Below, one piece after another: positions 10,700 to 21,669 of a stretch of 64,000 nucleotides of DNA. Every line of letters starts with the position of its first letter. Within the stretch, counting starts at the first letter, position 1. Origin of the DNA: Carya illinoinensis (lineage: Eukaryota > Streptophyta > Magnoliopsida > Fagales > Juglandaceae); the NCBI RefSeq assembly GCF_018687715.1, contig NC_056758.1, positions 30,174,967 through 30,238,966 of the forward strand, given 5' to 3'. The position numbers and the translations under genes are program-made. The notes below the pieces were generated by a model. That model was not told the origin of the DNA, ran no database searches, and worked only from the letters and a program-made list of their open reading frames with translations.

Positions 10700-12037
10700 T
10701 GTTGCCCAGATGATTAACAGAAGAGGGGGGTGAATTGAGTTGTATTAAAAAAATAACAATTATAAATCAAATATATAATATAAAATATAAACAAAATATG
10801 AAATAACAATAAATATAAAGAGTAAGGGTAAGAGAAAAACAAACTTAGTATGTTAACGAGGTTCGGCCCTACTGCCTACGTTCTCGCCTCAAGCTACCCC
10901 TTGAGGATTCTCAAATTCACTATTCAACCTCATTCAGGTGGAGATAGAAACCTATTATACCTTTGAACAACACCGCTACAAAAGATCCGTGTAGAACACC
11001 CTCTACACTTGCAATCACCTTACACGTGGTGATTCAATTATTCCTCGTGTAGAATAATTTCTACACGCACAAGGGTTATACACGCCATTTTTCTGATACA
11101 AGAGCTGATAGTGGGTAGGTTATCAGAAAACACTCCTCAATGACTGAAATAAGAACAATATAGCGCAAACTATATCTCTCAAAATGAACAAGGATTAAAA
11201 CTCAATGCTTAGAGAAGAGAGAGTGAAAGCTTTAAATGAATGTTATATGCTCTTGGTGTTGTGAATGTGAAGCTCTCAAATGATCTATTTATAGACATAT
11301 GAGACTTCATATTCAAATTTAAAAAGATTCACATGTCAAAGACAACATCATTCACTTTTTCAAAAAAATCAAATCTAATATTTTACTTTTGACATATGAC
11401 AAAAGGAGCACACTTTCCTTTTAAAAAAATTCAAACCTAATCTTTTACTTTTTGCATATGACAAAAGGAGCACACTTTCCTTTTCAAAAAATTCAAACTT
11501 AATCTTTTACTTATTGTATATAACAAAAGGAGCACATTTTACTTTTCAAAATTTTCAAACAAGATCATCTACCTTTTGTATAAGTCTAAAAAAGCATCAA
11601 TCACTTTTAAAAATATTCAAATAAAACATGCACATGTGAAAGATGACAATCAATCATCTTTAATATTTTCAAAATTCAACCCTTTAATCAAAGCATGCAC
11701 ATGTAAAAGATGACAATGAATCATCTTTCAAAATTTTTAAATTTAATTTTCAAAAAATATTCATGCACATGTGAAAAATGTATTTTAATGCTTTATGATA
11801 AAATACTAATTTTGAACATTAACCCTAATTTCAAATTTTGAAGAGATTTACAACATTACTCTATAACTTTAATGTGAACTTGTTCCCTTCTTACTCATAC
11901 TTGTTTCCTTGATCTGCTTGACTCCATTGTATAGACAACTTGAGTTTGAGACTTCTTTATTCTTTAAATTCATTTGTTATCATCAAAATTCATGTGTAGA
12001 TATATAATTACACAAAACTTGAAACCTTGGGTTCATT
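10700..12037 (-). repeat. 5' LTR of the Sirevirus-like element
   Basis: It starts TGTTGCCCAG; its far end has decayed to GGTTCATTA. It is about 60 bp longer than its partner because the GACAAAAGGAGCACA-TTT unit occurs three times (about 11397-11545). The minus-strand TATAAATAG is at 11285-11293 and the CGTGTAGAA/TTCTACACG palindrome at 11046-11067. Confidence 0.9.
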
Positions 12038-12230
12038 AATATATATTATATAATATATAATATAGTACATTAAAACTGGTAAAATCAGACCGAACTGGAC
12101 TGGAAACCGATAAAACCGGAGTACCGGTTTAGGAGTGTAACCGGTGCGTAATCGGTTTTGACAAATGTAAAACTGGTACATACCGGTTCGGTCCTAAATT
12201 TTGTTCAAAACCAGACCGGTTACACCCCTA
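12038..12230. mobile_element. Right part of a hAT MITE split by the copia element
   Basis: An AT-rich part is followed by CCGGTT-rich sequence ending in GGTTACACCCCTA. It is the reverse complement of the first 190 bp of the MITE at 742-1581, with moderate divergence. It is inserted in the transposon frame that ends at 12231. The opposite end and the partner of the expected 8-bp duplication (GCTATACG at 12231-12238) are not found, so part of this copy has been lost. Confidence 0.75.
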
Positions 12231-13063
12231 GCTATACGTTCCTCTATTTGTGTCAGTGTCAGTCGAGTTGTAATGGTGACCTGAGTCACAGACATGGTAT
12301 GAAACTGTGTACGAAGCACAGACACAGTAGAATGGATCTCCATACGCACTGCATTGATCATCGCTAATGTTTGTTTGCTGATCGCTGCACGCACGATCTC
12401 AGCCATCTCCTCACAAGTAACATTGTTTACTGATGCCTCGGCCTGTGTGGATGTCTCTGCAGCTGATACTCCATGAGCTCCCTGTTGTGCATCTCTCTGA
12501 GGATCAACCGGTTCTGGAACATGTCTACGAAGACGCAGTCTCGAGTGTCCCATGTTGCGTGAGAGGGTGGTGCTATTTATCGGTCCCATCGGCTCCCGTT
12601 TACGCTCGGCAACATTAAGCACAACACTAGCAAACAACAGAAATTAGGTGATTAGGATTCCGAATGGCAATATATCCATTGAAATGTATCGAGACTCTGA
12701 TCGAATCCTATCAAATATATACCCCACCAAGTCGATAGGAATGCCATAAGTGACCCGTATCATAAATTTCGTCCGATTAATGCCAACCTCTGTCTTGTGC
12801 TGCTGAGGTTCAATGTTGTTGGCAATTATCAAATTCAAGATCTTGAAGAAAGAAGATAAATCTGCCTGTTTGATGCTTTTCATCCTGTCATACCGTGGAG
12901 CACGATCGCTGAAGACTGATAGCAGTAAATAACCCTACTAGACAAGACTCTGGAAATCAGAAATCTTCACTGGTCACTCTAGTGAAACAGTCATCTCCCT
13001 GACTGGACCACTATTAGTCTCACCAGGATTACGTCGCTTACGTCCCGCCCTAGAAGAAGACAT
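12231..13063 (-). pseudogene. Decayed plant transposon protein frame
   Basis: One continuous minus-strand frame with four stops. It starts at 13063 (MSSSRAGRKRRNPGE), passes stops at about 12975, 12939, 12936 and 12644, and runs to 12231, where a MITE end cuts it. The segment MKSIKQADLSSFFKILNL...YISMDILPFGILIT matches what I know of the 'putative plant transposon protein' (Transposase_32-like) family. After the last stop a polar stretch with GPINSTTLSRNMG and a helical tail (CEEMAEIVRAAISKQTLAMI) follows. Its function is unknown. It lies head to head with the En/Spm transposase remnant and may belong to the same element. Confidence 0.6.
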
Positions 13064-13369
13064 TATAATCAACCTGAAATTTACAATTAAAAATTAGATA
13101 TACAACATTAACAATAAAAATACAATAAATAACTATTCACAGTACTTTCAAATGAATAGCAATTTAATAAAGTGAGACATTGTGAACAAAATAACTTTTA
13201 ATAAATAGTACCACATTATTTAATATTAATAGAAACATTAATATTAAAAAAAGTGATAAATTATGGCATTAATTTAATTATAATATAGAAATTATTTTTA
13301 ATTAAAATTGAATGGAACTATAATATGGAATAAAAAAATAATTAATAAATATTACTAAATTTAATTATA

Positions 13370-13770
13370 CTGTTCGAACAGTACATCTGTACAGTTTGAA
13401 TGTGTAAAAAAACGTTCGAATGTATAACTATTACCGTTCGAACACCCAATATAGTGATCGAACGGTAATTGTAATATTCGAACGTTTACATGAACGGTCG
13501 AACGGGTGCAACTTGACTTGGACGTTTGAACGTCTAAACAACGTTAATGTTGTTATTTTATTTAAAGGTGTAGTGCAAAAAAAATACACTGACCAACATA
13601 GTTCAAATCGTTTGAACTCTTACTAATAAGCGTTTGAACGTTTTGGTAAACGGATATTAACGTTCGAATGTATTATTATACGTTCGAACGTTAAATTCAC
13701 GGGGGAAATTTTTCCCGCAAAATAATTTCACGTTCAAACGTTTAGTAAGTAACAATTTGAATGTAAATGT
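13370..13770. repeat. CGTTCGAACG palindromic motif cluster, left
   Basis: About a dozen exact or near copies of the 10-bp palindrome CGTTCGAACG (for example at 13680, GTTCGAACA at 13433, GATCGAACGG at 13457). They are spaced 20-40 bp apart. A smaller group follows at 14340-14440. They are probably transposase-binding subterminal repeats. Confidence 0.7.
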
Positions 13771-13789
13771 TCTACATTTACACGACAGA

Positions 13790-14178
13790 ACCTCACAATC
13801 TCGCGCTCATCCTACCACTCACAGTGTCGCTTCTAGAGGCAACATCTTCCAACCAGCGCCATTCTCCCTCAATCCAGCCCCCAAATATTAATAACTTTCA
13901 TTCATCTCATATATTTTCGGATTAAGAGGTTATTTTTACTGCTTTTTGAAGAGTATTTTCAAGGTTTTGGGCATAACGTACGGTCTCACAATCTTGCGCT
14001 CATCCCACCACTCACAGTGTCGCTCCCAGAGGCAATATCTTCCAACCAGTGCCATTCTCCCTTAATCCAGCCCCCAAATATTAATAGTTTTCATTTATCT
14101 CGTATATTTTTGGATTAAGAGGTTATTTTTATTGCTTTTTGAAGAGTATTTTCAAGGTTTTGGGCATAACGTACGGTC
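13790..14178. repeat. Tandem duplication, about 194-bp unit
   Basis: Two adjacent copies with few differences. Each begins near CACAATCT(C/T)GCGCTCATCC and ends with GGGCATAACGTACGGTCTC. They sit between the left palindrome cluster and the transposase remnant. Confidence 0.85.
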
Positions 14179-14479
14179 TCTTGCAATTTTATCTCTCAAA
14201 ACCAGGTATATATGCTATCTTAATCTCATCTTATTTTGAATATGAGTATTTTCGTTTACTGTACTGAGTTCGTGATATTGTGTATTTTTGTTTAATGTAA
14301 TGAGTTGGTCATTGTTTGGATTTTCGAAGGTTGAAGATGACTGGAATTTGGAATAAACCTGTTCGAATGGTACACGGTTACCGTTCGAACGGGTTTAGTA
14401 CGTTCGAACACTTATTAACACCGTTTGAACGTTATGTTGGTCAGTGTTAAAGTGTTAATTAGAAATTATAATAGTACTA

Positions 14480-15150
14480 AATTTTTAAATCTTTCGATTT
14501 CAATATTAATTAAAATACAAATAATAAGATTTAATAATACTTAAATACTTAATCTTTAAATTAATAAAATGAATTTAGTTTAAAATACAAATAATTAAGA
14601 TATAATAATACTTAAATACTTAAAATTTAAATTAATCAAATGAATTTTAATTAAAATACAAATAATTAAGATTTAATAATACTTAAATACTTAAAATTGT
14701 CATTAATGAAATGAATTTTAATTAAAATACAAATAGTTAAGATTTAATAATACTTAAATACTTAATATTTAAAGTAATCAATTGAAGTTTAATTAAAATA
14801 TAAATACTTAAGATTTAATAATACTTAAATACTTAATATTTAAATTACTCAAATGAATTTTAATTAAAATACAAATAGTTAAGATTTAATAATACTTAAA
14901 TACTTAATATTTAAATTAATGAATTGAAGGTTAATTAAAATACAAATAGTTAAGATTTAATAATACTTAAATAATTAATATTTAAATTAATAAAATTAAT
15001 TTTATTTAAAATACAAATATTCTAGATTTAATAATACTTAAATACTAAATATTTAAATTAATAAAATTAAAGTTATGTTTTAAAATACAAATAGTTAAGA
15101 TTTAATAATACTTAAATACTAAATATTTTAATTAATCAAATGAATTTTAA
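14480..15150. repeat. 71-bp AT-rich minisatellite, about nine units
   Basis: The marker AATACTTAAATAC recurs at 14536, 14608, 14678, 14749, 14820, 14962, 15033 and 15107, with a slightly variant copy at 14891. The spacing is 70-74 bp. The array is non-coding and lies just upstream of the transposase start. Confidence 0.88.
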
Positions 15151-15879
15151 TTAGCATATATTGTATTATTTGTTTGATACATGTTAGTACTATTTTACTT
15201 AATGAATATTTTATCAGTTTTATGAAATTATGCCTCCGAAGAGAAAGGAAGTTCGCATCCCATCTCCACCTGTTTCTAGCTCTCCTTCAGACTCACCATT
15301 AGAGATTGACTCTATAGAACAAGGTAAAATTCTAATAGTCATAAAAGTTATTAATTAAGGTTATAATAGAAAATTATTACAATATTATATATCATGATAA
15401 GTTCACAGCACAATCTCGTCAAGGTTGAGGCACTACTAGAGGCGTGACGTTGGAAAAATATCGTAAGGTGGGTAAGATCAAGGTTAATATTCTTAACGAA
15501 CATACCGGAGGCGAAGGATAACCAGCAGCTTGGCTTGCATCGTCTTACACGAACTTATGTACCTTTGGCAACAAGTTTATGGAAGAAAGTTGTAACAGCT
15601 TACTAGAAATTCAATTGTGAAATTTCTATTGGTTTTAGGAATCTCGTGAAGACCCCATAAGTTTTCACGAATCCATTAATCATATAGATTTTAGTCTAAC
15701 TACGTAGTTAGTGTTATTACTCACTATGGTATCAGAAGTATGTTTTTGATTATTGGAGATAGTTAGAAGAGTCAAAATGTATTATGGTTTGTGCCATTAG
15801 ATTCAGTGGGTTATTTAAGATCTTATGGCGCAATAACCTATTTTCATATTTTTCGGATGAAACGTCTGTTCAAAAATAT

Positions 15880-16190
15880 GGATATTATTGGATAAAAATA
15901 TCTTAAACTGATTTTGTAAATATTATTGGATAAAAATATCTTGAGCTAATTTTTGTAGATATTATTGGATAAAATTATCTTGAGTTGCTTTTTGTGAATA
16001 TTATTGGATAAAAATATCTTAAACTAATTTTTGTAGATATTATTGGATAAAAATATCTTGAGTTGATTTTTGTGAATATTATTGGATAAAAATATTTTAA
16101 GCTGATTTTGTGGATATTATTAAGTAAGAGAGACCTACACTCAACTCTCACTCCAGGTAAGAGAGACCTACACTCAACTCTCACTCCAGC
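15880..16190. repeat. Short tandem repeats inside the solo LTR
   Basis: A unit of about 50 bp, GATATTATTGGATAAAAATA plus TCTTGAGCTGATTTTTGT, recurs about five times to 16120. It is followed by two copies of a 33-bp unit beginning TAAGAGAGACCTACACTCAA. Confidence 0.8.
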
Positions 16191-17128
16191 CTCATATTCT
16201 CTCATATTTTGTCCATAAATACTTCCAGCCACTCCCCACAAAATTATCTTCGTTTACACCTTTCATTAAAAGAACACCAAACTCTCTCATACAGCTTTTA
16301 AGTATTCTTTTGCACGCCCATTTCGAAGTTTTTGTAATTATTTTATCATAAAATATCCTTCATACAAGTTGTTCATTTTTTAGTCTAGTTTACGTGGATA
16401 TCTTATTTGTTCCATTTTAAGGTCATTTGGTTAGTCAAATATTATTTAAACTCTAGAAAGATCATTCTGAGAGATAAACTGGAGAATATGTTATAGTTTA
16501 GAGTTTTTGACCAAGCTAATGGATAGATATTGGTCTAAAATTTTTATGGAGTATTGTTAACATATTTATATGAATATTGGTTGAGGATTGTTGCATGATT
16601 AAAGATTTTGATGAAAGCTTTTCTTAGATCTAGAAACTTAGAAACTGGAAGAGAAAAAACAGTTTCTGTTTTGAGAAAGTTTAAATCTTTGGTGGTTTAA
16701 ACCTATTCCAATGGTTTTGATAATTTTATTAAAGAATCATAATCCTCTTATGTACATGTTAAAATATTATTTTGAAGATATTTGATATTAGTTTCAAAGA
16801 TATGAAATTTTATACAAAAAGATATTTGGATAGGCCAAAGCGTGGATGTTCTTGGGTCCATTTATATTTTGGTTAATGTTTAACCATGTGATCTTGAATT
16901 AGAAGCTTATATATATTTTAGGACATCTTTTTAAATTATGTAACGGTTTGGTTTGAAGATTACATCTTTATAAGTCATAGATCAAAAGGTTAATCAAAAC
17001 AAGTTAGAAACAAAAATCAATGGAAATAGCATATGAGAATTTCGGCCCTATAGAGTTTTAATAGTTGTGATTAGTTTTAAAATTTTTCTAAATTGATATT
17101 TGAGTTTAGGATAAAATTTACATGAGAC

Positions 17129-17446
17129 ATGTAAATTTTGGTGACTTTTGGAGTTAGCATGCAAAACCCTTAAGTTAGGGATAAAATTGTCATTTTTTCA
17201 CATGTAAAAGGTAAAATAGAAATTTTACTCTTAAGTTAGTATTTTTCCATATTTCAAATTATTAATGATTTAGTTCTAACTTTTAGAATGTAAATTTTGG
17301 TGACTTTTGGAGTTAGCATGCAAAACCCTTAAGTTATGGATAAAATTATCATTTTTTCACATGTAAAAGGTAAAATAGAAATTTTACTCTTAAGTTAGTA
17401 TTTTTCCATATTTCAAATTATTAATGATTTAGTTCTAATTTTTAGA
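17129..17446. repeat. 159-bp tandem duplication inside the solo LTR
   Basis: Two consecutive copies starting TGTAAATTTTGGTGACTTTT at 17130 and 17289, nearly identical. Confidence 0.85.
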
Positions 17447-17818
17447 ATCACTAATTACAATTCCTCGTGATCGCGCTTGAGCTTTTATAAGAAACGCAGA
17501 GATCGAGGTAAGTTAGCTTTTAACTTATTAGCAATCTACTATATATGTGTGTTAAGTAAAAAAACTACATTGTATGTATGTGTGTTATCATATATGTCAT
17601 GTCATGTTCACTGTTGCAAGTATGTCATGTTAAGTATGTTTCCGTTACATGTGATATCATATATGAAATATTGTGTGTTATGTGTTTAAGTCATGTCACG
17701 ATATAACCCTATCTCAAGTTGGTCATGTCTTTCAAGTTATGTTCAAATCATGTTATGTTACGTCAGGACTTCTGTCCTTTCGTATTCTAGTCACGTTTCA
17801 TCTTGAGTTACATTTAGT

Positions 17819-18112
17819 TTCGTGGGGTCCACAACAACTGTGACATATGAAGTATGGGGTCATAGCAATTGTGATGCATACACTACGTGAGACACAGAAA
17901 TTGTGACATGTAGAATACATGGGGTCACAATAACTGTGGAGTATGTATTTAACTGCATTGTGACATGTAGAATATATGGGGCCACAACAATTGTAGAGTA
18001 TGTATTTAGCTGCATTGTGACGCGTGGAATACATGAGACCACAACAACTGTAGAGTATGTATTTACACGTAGAATACATGGGGTCACAACAACTGTGGAG
18101 TATGTATTTAAG
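17819..18112. repeat. 57-bp tandem array inside the solo LTR
   Basis: The unit carries GGGGTCACAACAACTGTGGA, GTATGTATTTA and TGACATGTAGAATACAT. Register points at 17921, 17978 and 18035 are 57 bp apart; a shortened unit follows. Confidence 0.85.
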
Positions 18113-19819
18113 CAGTTAAAGACTAAGTTTCAGATCACGTTCATGTTAAGTCAAGTGTCAGATCAAGTTTATGTTATGTCATATTATGTTCACGTACATA
18201 TTATGTTCATGTTCAAATTCATGTCAAGTCAAGTTCAGTTCACGTTTCAATTTAAGTTATGTCAGTTATGCTATGTTGTACGTCAAGTTATGCTTTAATT
18301 ACTTATGAATTTGATTATGCATTCATGTTTTTACTATTATCCATGTATCATTAACCTGTTAGGAACATTATGTTAGATACATGTTAGGAACATTACATCT
18401 TAAATGTCATGAACAGGGGCAGGTAATCTTGTATTGCATGTCTCGACGCTTCAAATGTCCGTCCGATCCCAAACGAAATTTGGGGGCGTCACAAAAGTCC
18501 CAAAGATGTTAAAGAACTTATCAAGAAGCGTTGTTTAGTAACGTTTAAAACATTTATTTAGTTGATAAATTTTTATATTTTACTTAAAGTTATAATATTA
18601 TAAATGATAATATGTTTGTCTAAATTTTTTTAAAGATGGTTTCGAATTAAATTTTGGTTGGAAAGAGGAGCGTAAGACTGTGGAAGAGCTTATGAGTAAT
18701 GCATTTTGTAAATATAAGACGAGGTGTCATGAGTATTATAATAAGTTTGAGAATATGGAAGATGCACGCCAACATCCTTTTCAAGATGTCCAACCTTCTA
18801 ATTGAGAAAAACTTTATGACATGTTTGAGAAGCCATCATATAAGGTATAATTAAATTAATTATTTTAGCCATCCTATTTTTAATTTTGTTTTCTAATATT
18901 TTCAATTCCTATGTAGGAGCAAAATTCTATAAATAAAACAAATACATCGAAATTGAAGATTACTTATCATGCAGGCTCAAGATCTTTCCACCGCCTCTCT
19001 AAGAAATTGGTATTGCTATTTTTTTTATTTGTATATAGTTAACTGAATATATGAATCCTAATGACTTTATATCTTAACAAATATTTATTATAGTAAGATT
19101 CAGATGTCAATTATGATCTGACAAAATTATATGCTACATCACATACTAATTGTAATGGAGAGTGGAGTCATCCTGATGCCCGTGAAAATTATCTAAGTAT
19201 TATAATTTGTTTTAAATAAATATATTAGAATATTTATAATAATATAACTCTTTATCTTATGTGTAGATTAAAATGGTTGCCATATGTACTGAATCCGCGT
19301 CAGATCAAAATTCCTTAATAAATGATGTTGAGATTTTTACACAAGTTCTAGGTCAACGTTCATGATATTTGAGGGGTTTGGGTCACTGTATAAAACATTC
19401 TCCCTCTTCCTCTTCTTCCAGGTCTACCTTTACGATTGCTATAGCGCAAGAGAAAGCGAATCACAGAATCGAAGAATTGGTTGCAAGGAAACATGAGTTA
19501 GAGGCTCAATTGGCGAAATAAGCAGACATAGAGATGCGCTTCAAACAACATAAAGAACAATAAGAAGAGTTCAGGAGAGATATGCAACTTCAAATGCAGC
19601 AGTTTATGCAACAGTACAGTCCTCCAAGCAACTGATGGTTTTTTATGTATAGATTATGACATTATCTAATTATGTATGAACAATACCAATCTCATGGTTA
19701 TGTAATTAGTTCGCACTTATTATAAAACTTTCGTGAGTATTAAACAGTTTCTAATGTATGCTTTCTAAATATTATGAATGTCTATTTGGTTTTTTATTAT
19801 TATGGGATTTTAATAAAAT

Positions 19820-20334
19820 AGTAGTCGTTCGAACGACAATGTAACATTCGAACATTATTGATTGAGCCGTTCAAACGATATCAAATGATCAAAAAACATT
19901 CAAACACAATTTATTATCATAGCGTTCGAACATAACTCAACAATGTTCGATCCCTTTTACCGTTCGATCTATTCCTTGAACATTCGAATGGAAATCCATT
20001 TTGTACCGTTCAAACGTTATCAAAATGTGTGATCGTTTGAATGTATTTTCATAATCGTTCAACCAATTTAATTGTGTTCAAACGTACAATAGTAACCATT
20101 CTAATGACAATCTGGAACGAAATTAAACCGTGACAAATAAATTACATGTTCGAATGATATCAAACGGTCAATTTCAAATTCGTCTCAAAATATATATTTT
20201 AGGATGAAATGGTGATTTTTGTCCCAATATATCTTCTGGGACAGTGATGTAGGGACGACCTTGAGACGATTTTTTGTTTTTGTTTCAAAATATTTTCTGA
20301 GACGAAATACCTATAATCCGATTCTATTGTAGTG
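19820..20334. repeat. Right subterminal region and CACTA terminus
   Basis: GTTCGAAC-like motifs (about 19830-20150) are followed by GAGACGA/TCGTCTC-containing sequence and the terminal TTGTAGTG. This mirrors the motif cluster at 13370-13770. Confidence 0.72.
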
Positions 20335-20560
20335 AATGTACTATATTGCTCAGTTGATTCATGAGTGAGTGAAAAAAGTTTTGAAGAGGCTTTTGGTGGC
20401 TGGTTACGCCTCTCAATTCCAAGAACATGAACATCCTCCGTAAAGCAGGGATCCATGAGACTAATCAAATTGTTCATCTGGAAAGTAGCTAGGGACGATT
20501 TCACATGTCCATTCTGCAACTCGACAAATGAGACATGTGAATCGAAATTAAGGCAGTTGA
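20335..20560 (-). other. Possible coding remnant of unknown identity
   Basis: The minus strand is open here and reads, among others, ATFQMNNLISLMDPCFTEDV and KASSKLFSLTHESTEQYST. The composition looks protein-like rather than repeat-like. It starts exactly outside the CACTA end, so it could be the tail of a host exon at the insertion site. I do not recognise a family. Confidence 0.25.
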
Positions 20561-21567
20561 TCAGGATTTTAAAATGAGAGGATTTTGTATTTGAATGATA
20601 TTAAAAAACAATAATAACAATTAAAATATTTAAAAATAATTGTTTTGCCGAACTCTTATGTCACCTTTCCCGATCGTCTAGCCGAGTTGCATCGGCCCTA
20701 AGATTTCTCTTGATCAATGAAAAGGCACAGGCTTGATTAAGTTATATTTAGGAGTTGTCCCAATGAAGTTCTGGCTCTGTGTGGAAAGCCCATTTCCGCT
20801 TGGAAAGTCGGACCATTGCATTCTCTTAAATTTCATGTACGTGGGCATGAGAAGAATAAATCAAGAAGAGATAGATCAATGCATAAGATCGTGTATTCTT
20901 TTTAAAAAAATAAATAAAGATTAAATTTATATAAAAAATAATTTTTTAATAATTAATTTTACTATTTTTTTTAAATATACAACACTTGCATAATTTATAA
21001 TTATATCTAACATTAATGACTTAAAAGAATTAATAAGCCATGTACATTGTCGGCCTGGATCTATTCATAGCCTTTTTTTTATTTTTTTTAATGGACTGCC
21101 CTACAAAGTTTAGAATCATATCTTATATTGTTTTTATAAATAAAACCTCCTTGTAGTCATGAAGTTTATATTTTTACTCTCTTTAATTAAAACTTTATAA
21201 AAAAAAATTGCTAATAATGGCCGGCATTATTCATTCATATAATTACAGAAAAATTAGTAAGCAATAGGATTGCAATGCAAAATCCTGAAATCGTGTATTA
21301 ATTAATTAATTGATCTCCAAATTAACAAAAAACCGGAAATCGTTTTGGGTAAAATTCTGTTCCCCAATTTGGTGGTCGTAAGGGACATTAATTTTACATA
21401 TTAACCCAGAGATCCTCGTTACGGGTGAAGAAAGGTTACTAATATTGGGAAAGGAATGCACTGTCATGGAGTAACTTAATTATTAACTACTTTCTCTAAA
21501 TAATCTTCAGTACTCATTTCAGTTGAATCTGCTAAAGATAGTTAAGTTGGTAACAGATTACTGAAGG
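20561..21567. other. Spacer upstream of the polygalacturonase gene
   Basis: No gene is seen. It is AT-rich and presumably contains the promoter of the gene starting at 21670. Confidence 0.5.
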
Positions 21568-21576
21568 TATATAAAG
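21568..21576 (+). promoter_or_regulatory. TATA box of the polygalacturonase gene
   Basis: TATATAAAG, 102 bp before the start codon at 21670. It is the only good TATA motif at this distance. Confidence 0.7.
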
Positions 21577-21669
21577 GCCTTAATCAAGACATATTGCATA
21601 AGCCCCAAAGCCTTGAGCCTCGATAAATCATATATAAGACCAACTAGCTAGCTGTGGTTTAAGGATAAT

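Larger units (their letters stand above)
3544..12037 (-). mobile_element. Ty1/copia LTR retrotransposon, Sirevirus-like, minus strand
   Basis: A full-length element of about 8.5 kb. It has two LTRs (3544-4820 and 10700-12037), a primer-binding site matching initiator tRNA-Met, gag, protease, integrase, RT and RNase H in copia order, and purine tracts before the 3' LTR. A large Gag with a classical zinc knuckle, a coiled-coil stretch and a second Cys/His cluster, LTRs over 1.2 kb, more than one polypurine tract and a palindrome in the LTR together suggest the Sirevirus (SIRE/Maximus) lineage. Several in-frame stops make it non-functional. It sits in AT-rich DNA, so its 5-bp target duplication cannot be identified. 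An extra frame on the opposite strand lies between pol and the 3' LTR. Confidence 0.92.
15591..18493. mobile_element. Solo LTR, about 2.9 kb, probably Ty3/gypsy
   Basis: It is bounded by TGTAACAGCTTACTAG and GGGGGCGTCACA, with a perfect 5-bp duplication AAAGT (15586-15590 and 18494-18498). Its removal restores the transposase reading across WKKV/VP. No gag-pol is inside, so it is a solo LTR. The end GTCCGTCCGATCCCAAACGA before GGGGGCGTCACA is typical of a common plant gypsy LTR. The long open frames within are products of internal tandem repeats. Confidence 0.82.
15231..19635 (+). pseudogene. En/Spm-type plant transposase (Transposase_24 family) remnant
   Basis: Coding pieces lie in order on the plus strand: MPPKRKEVRIPSPPVSSSPS (15231-15325); RGVTLEKYRKVGKIKVNI and SYTNL with VPLATSLWKKV (15415-15590, one frameshift); KVPKDVKELIKKRCL (from 18494, after the solo LTR); FGWKEERKTVEELM (18636-18845); AGSRSFHRLSKKL (18917-19010); YATSHTNCNGEWSHPDARE (19095-19190); and VLGQRS-stop-YLRGLG to the tail IEELVARKHELEAQLAK (19267-19635). 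This matches the usual Transposase_24 arrangement: a conserved ARxxxY/HTN core, then a coiled-coil tail. It would bind element ends during transposition. Stops, a frameshift and the LTR insertion show it is dead. Confidence 0.78.
12231..20334 (+). mobile_element. Decayed En/Spm (CACTA) element, right end preserved
   Basis: The right end is TTGTAGTG at 20327-20334, the complement of a CACTA terminus, preceded by GTCTC/GAGAC-rich subterminal sequence (about 20170-20310). The palindromic motif CGTTCGAACG and variants cluster at 13370-13770, 14340-14440 and 19820-20150. CACTA elements typically carry such subterminal arrays. A Transposase_24-type protein remnant lies between the arrays. The left CACTA end was not found and is probably lost with the material left of 12231. 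The left boundary given is only the edge of recognisable transposon sequence. Confidence 0.65.

Noticed and set aside
17819..18112. Regular repeats with spacers resembling a CRISPR array
   Set aside because: The units are directly adjacent 57-bp tandem copies without unique spacers, in plant nuclear DNA within an LTR.
17798..18298. Long overlapping open frames on both strands
   Set aside because: They are produced by the 57-bp tandem array inside the solo LTR; the proteins are repetitive and match no family.
20199..20519. Open frame crossing the right CACTA end
   Set aside because: It runs across the terminus at 20334, so it cannot be one original gene; only the part outside is noted as a possible remnant.
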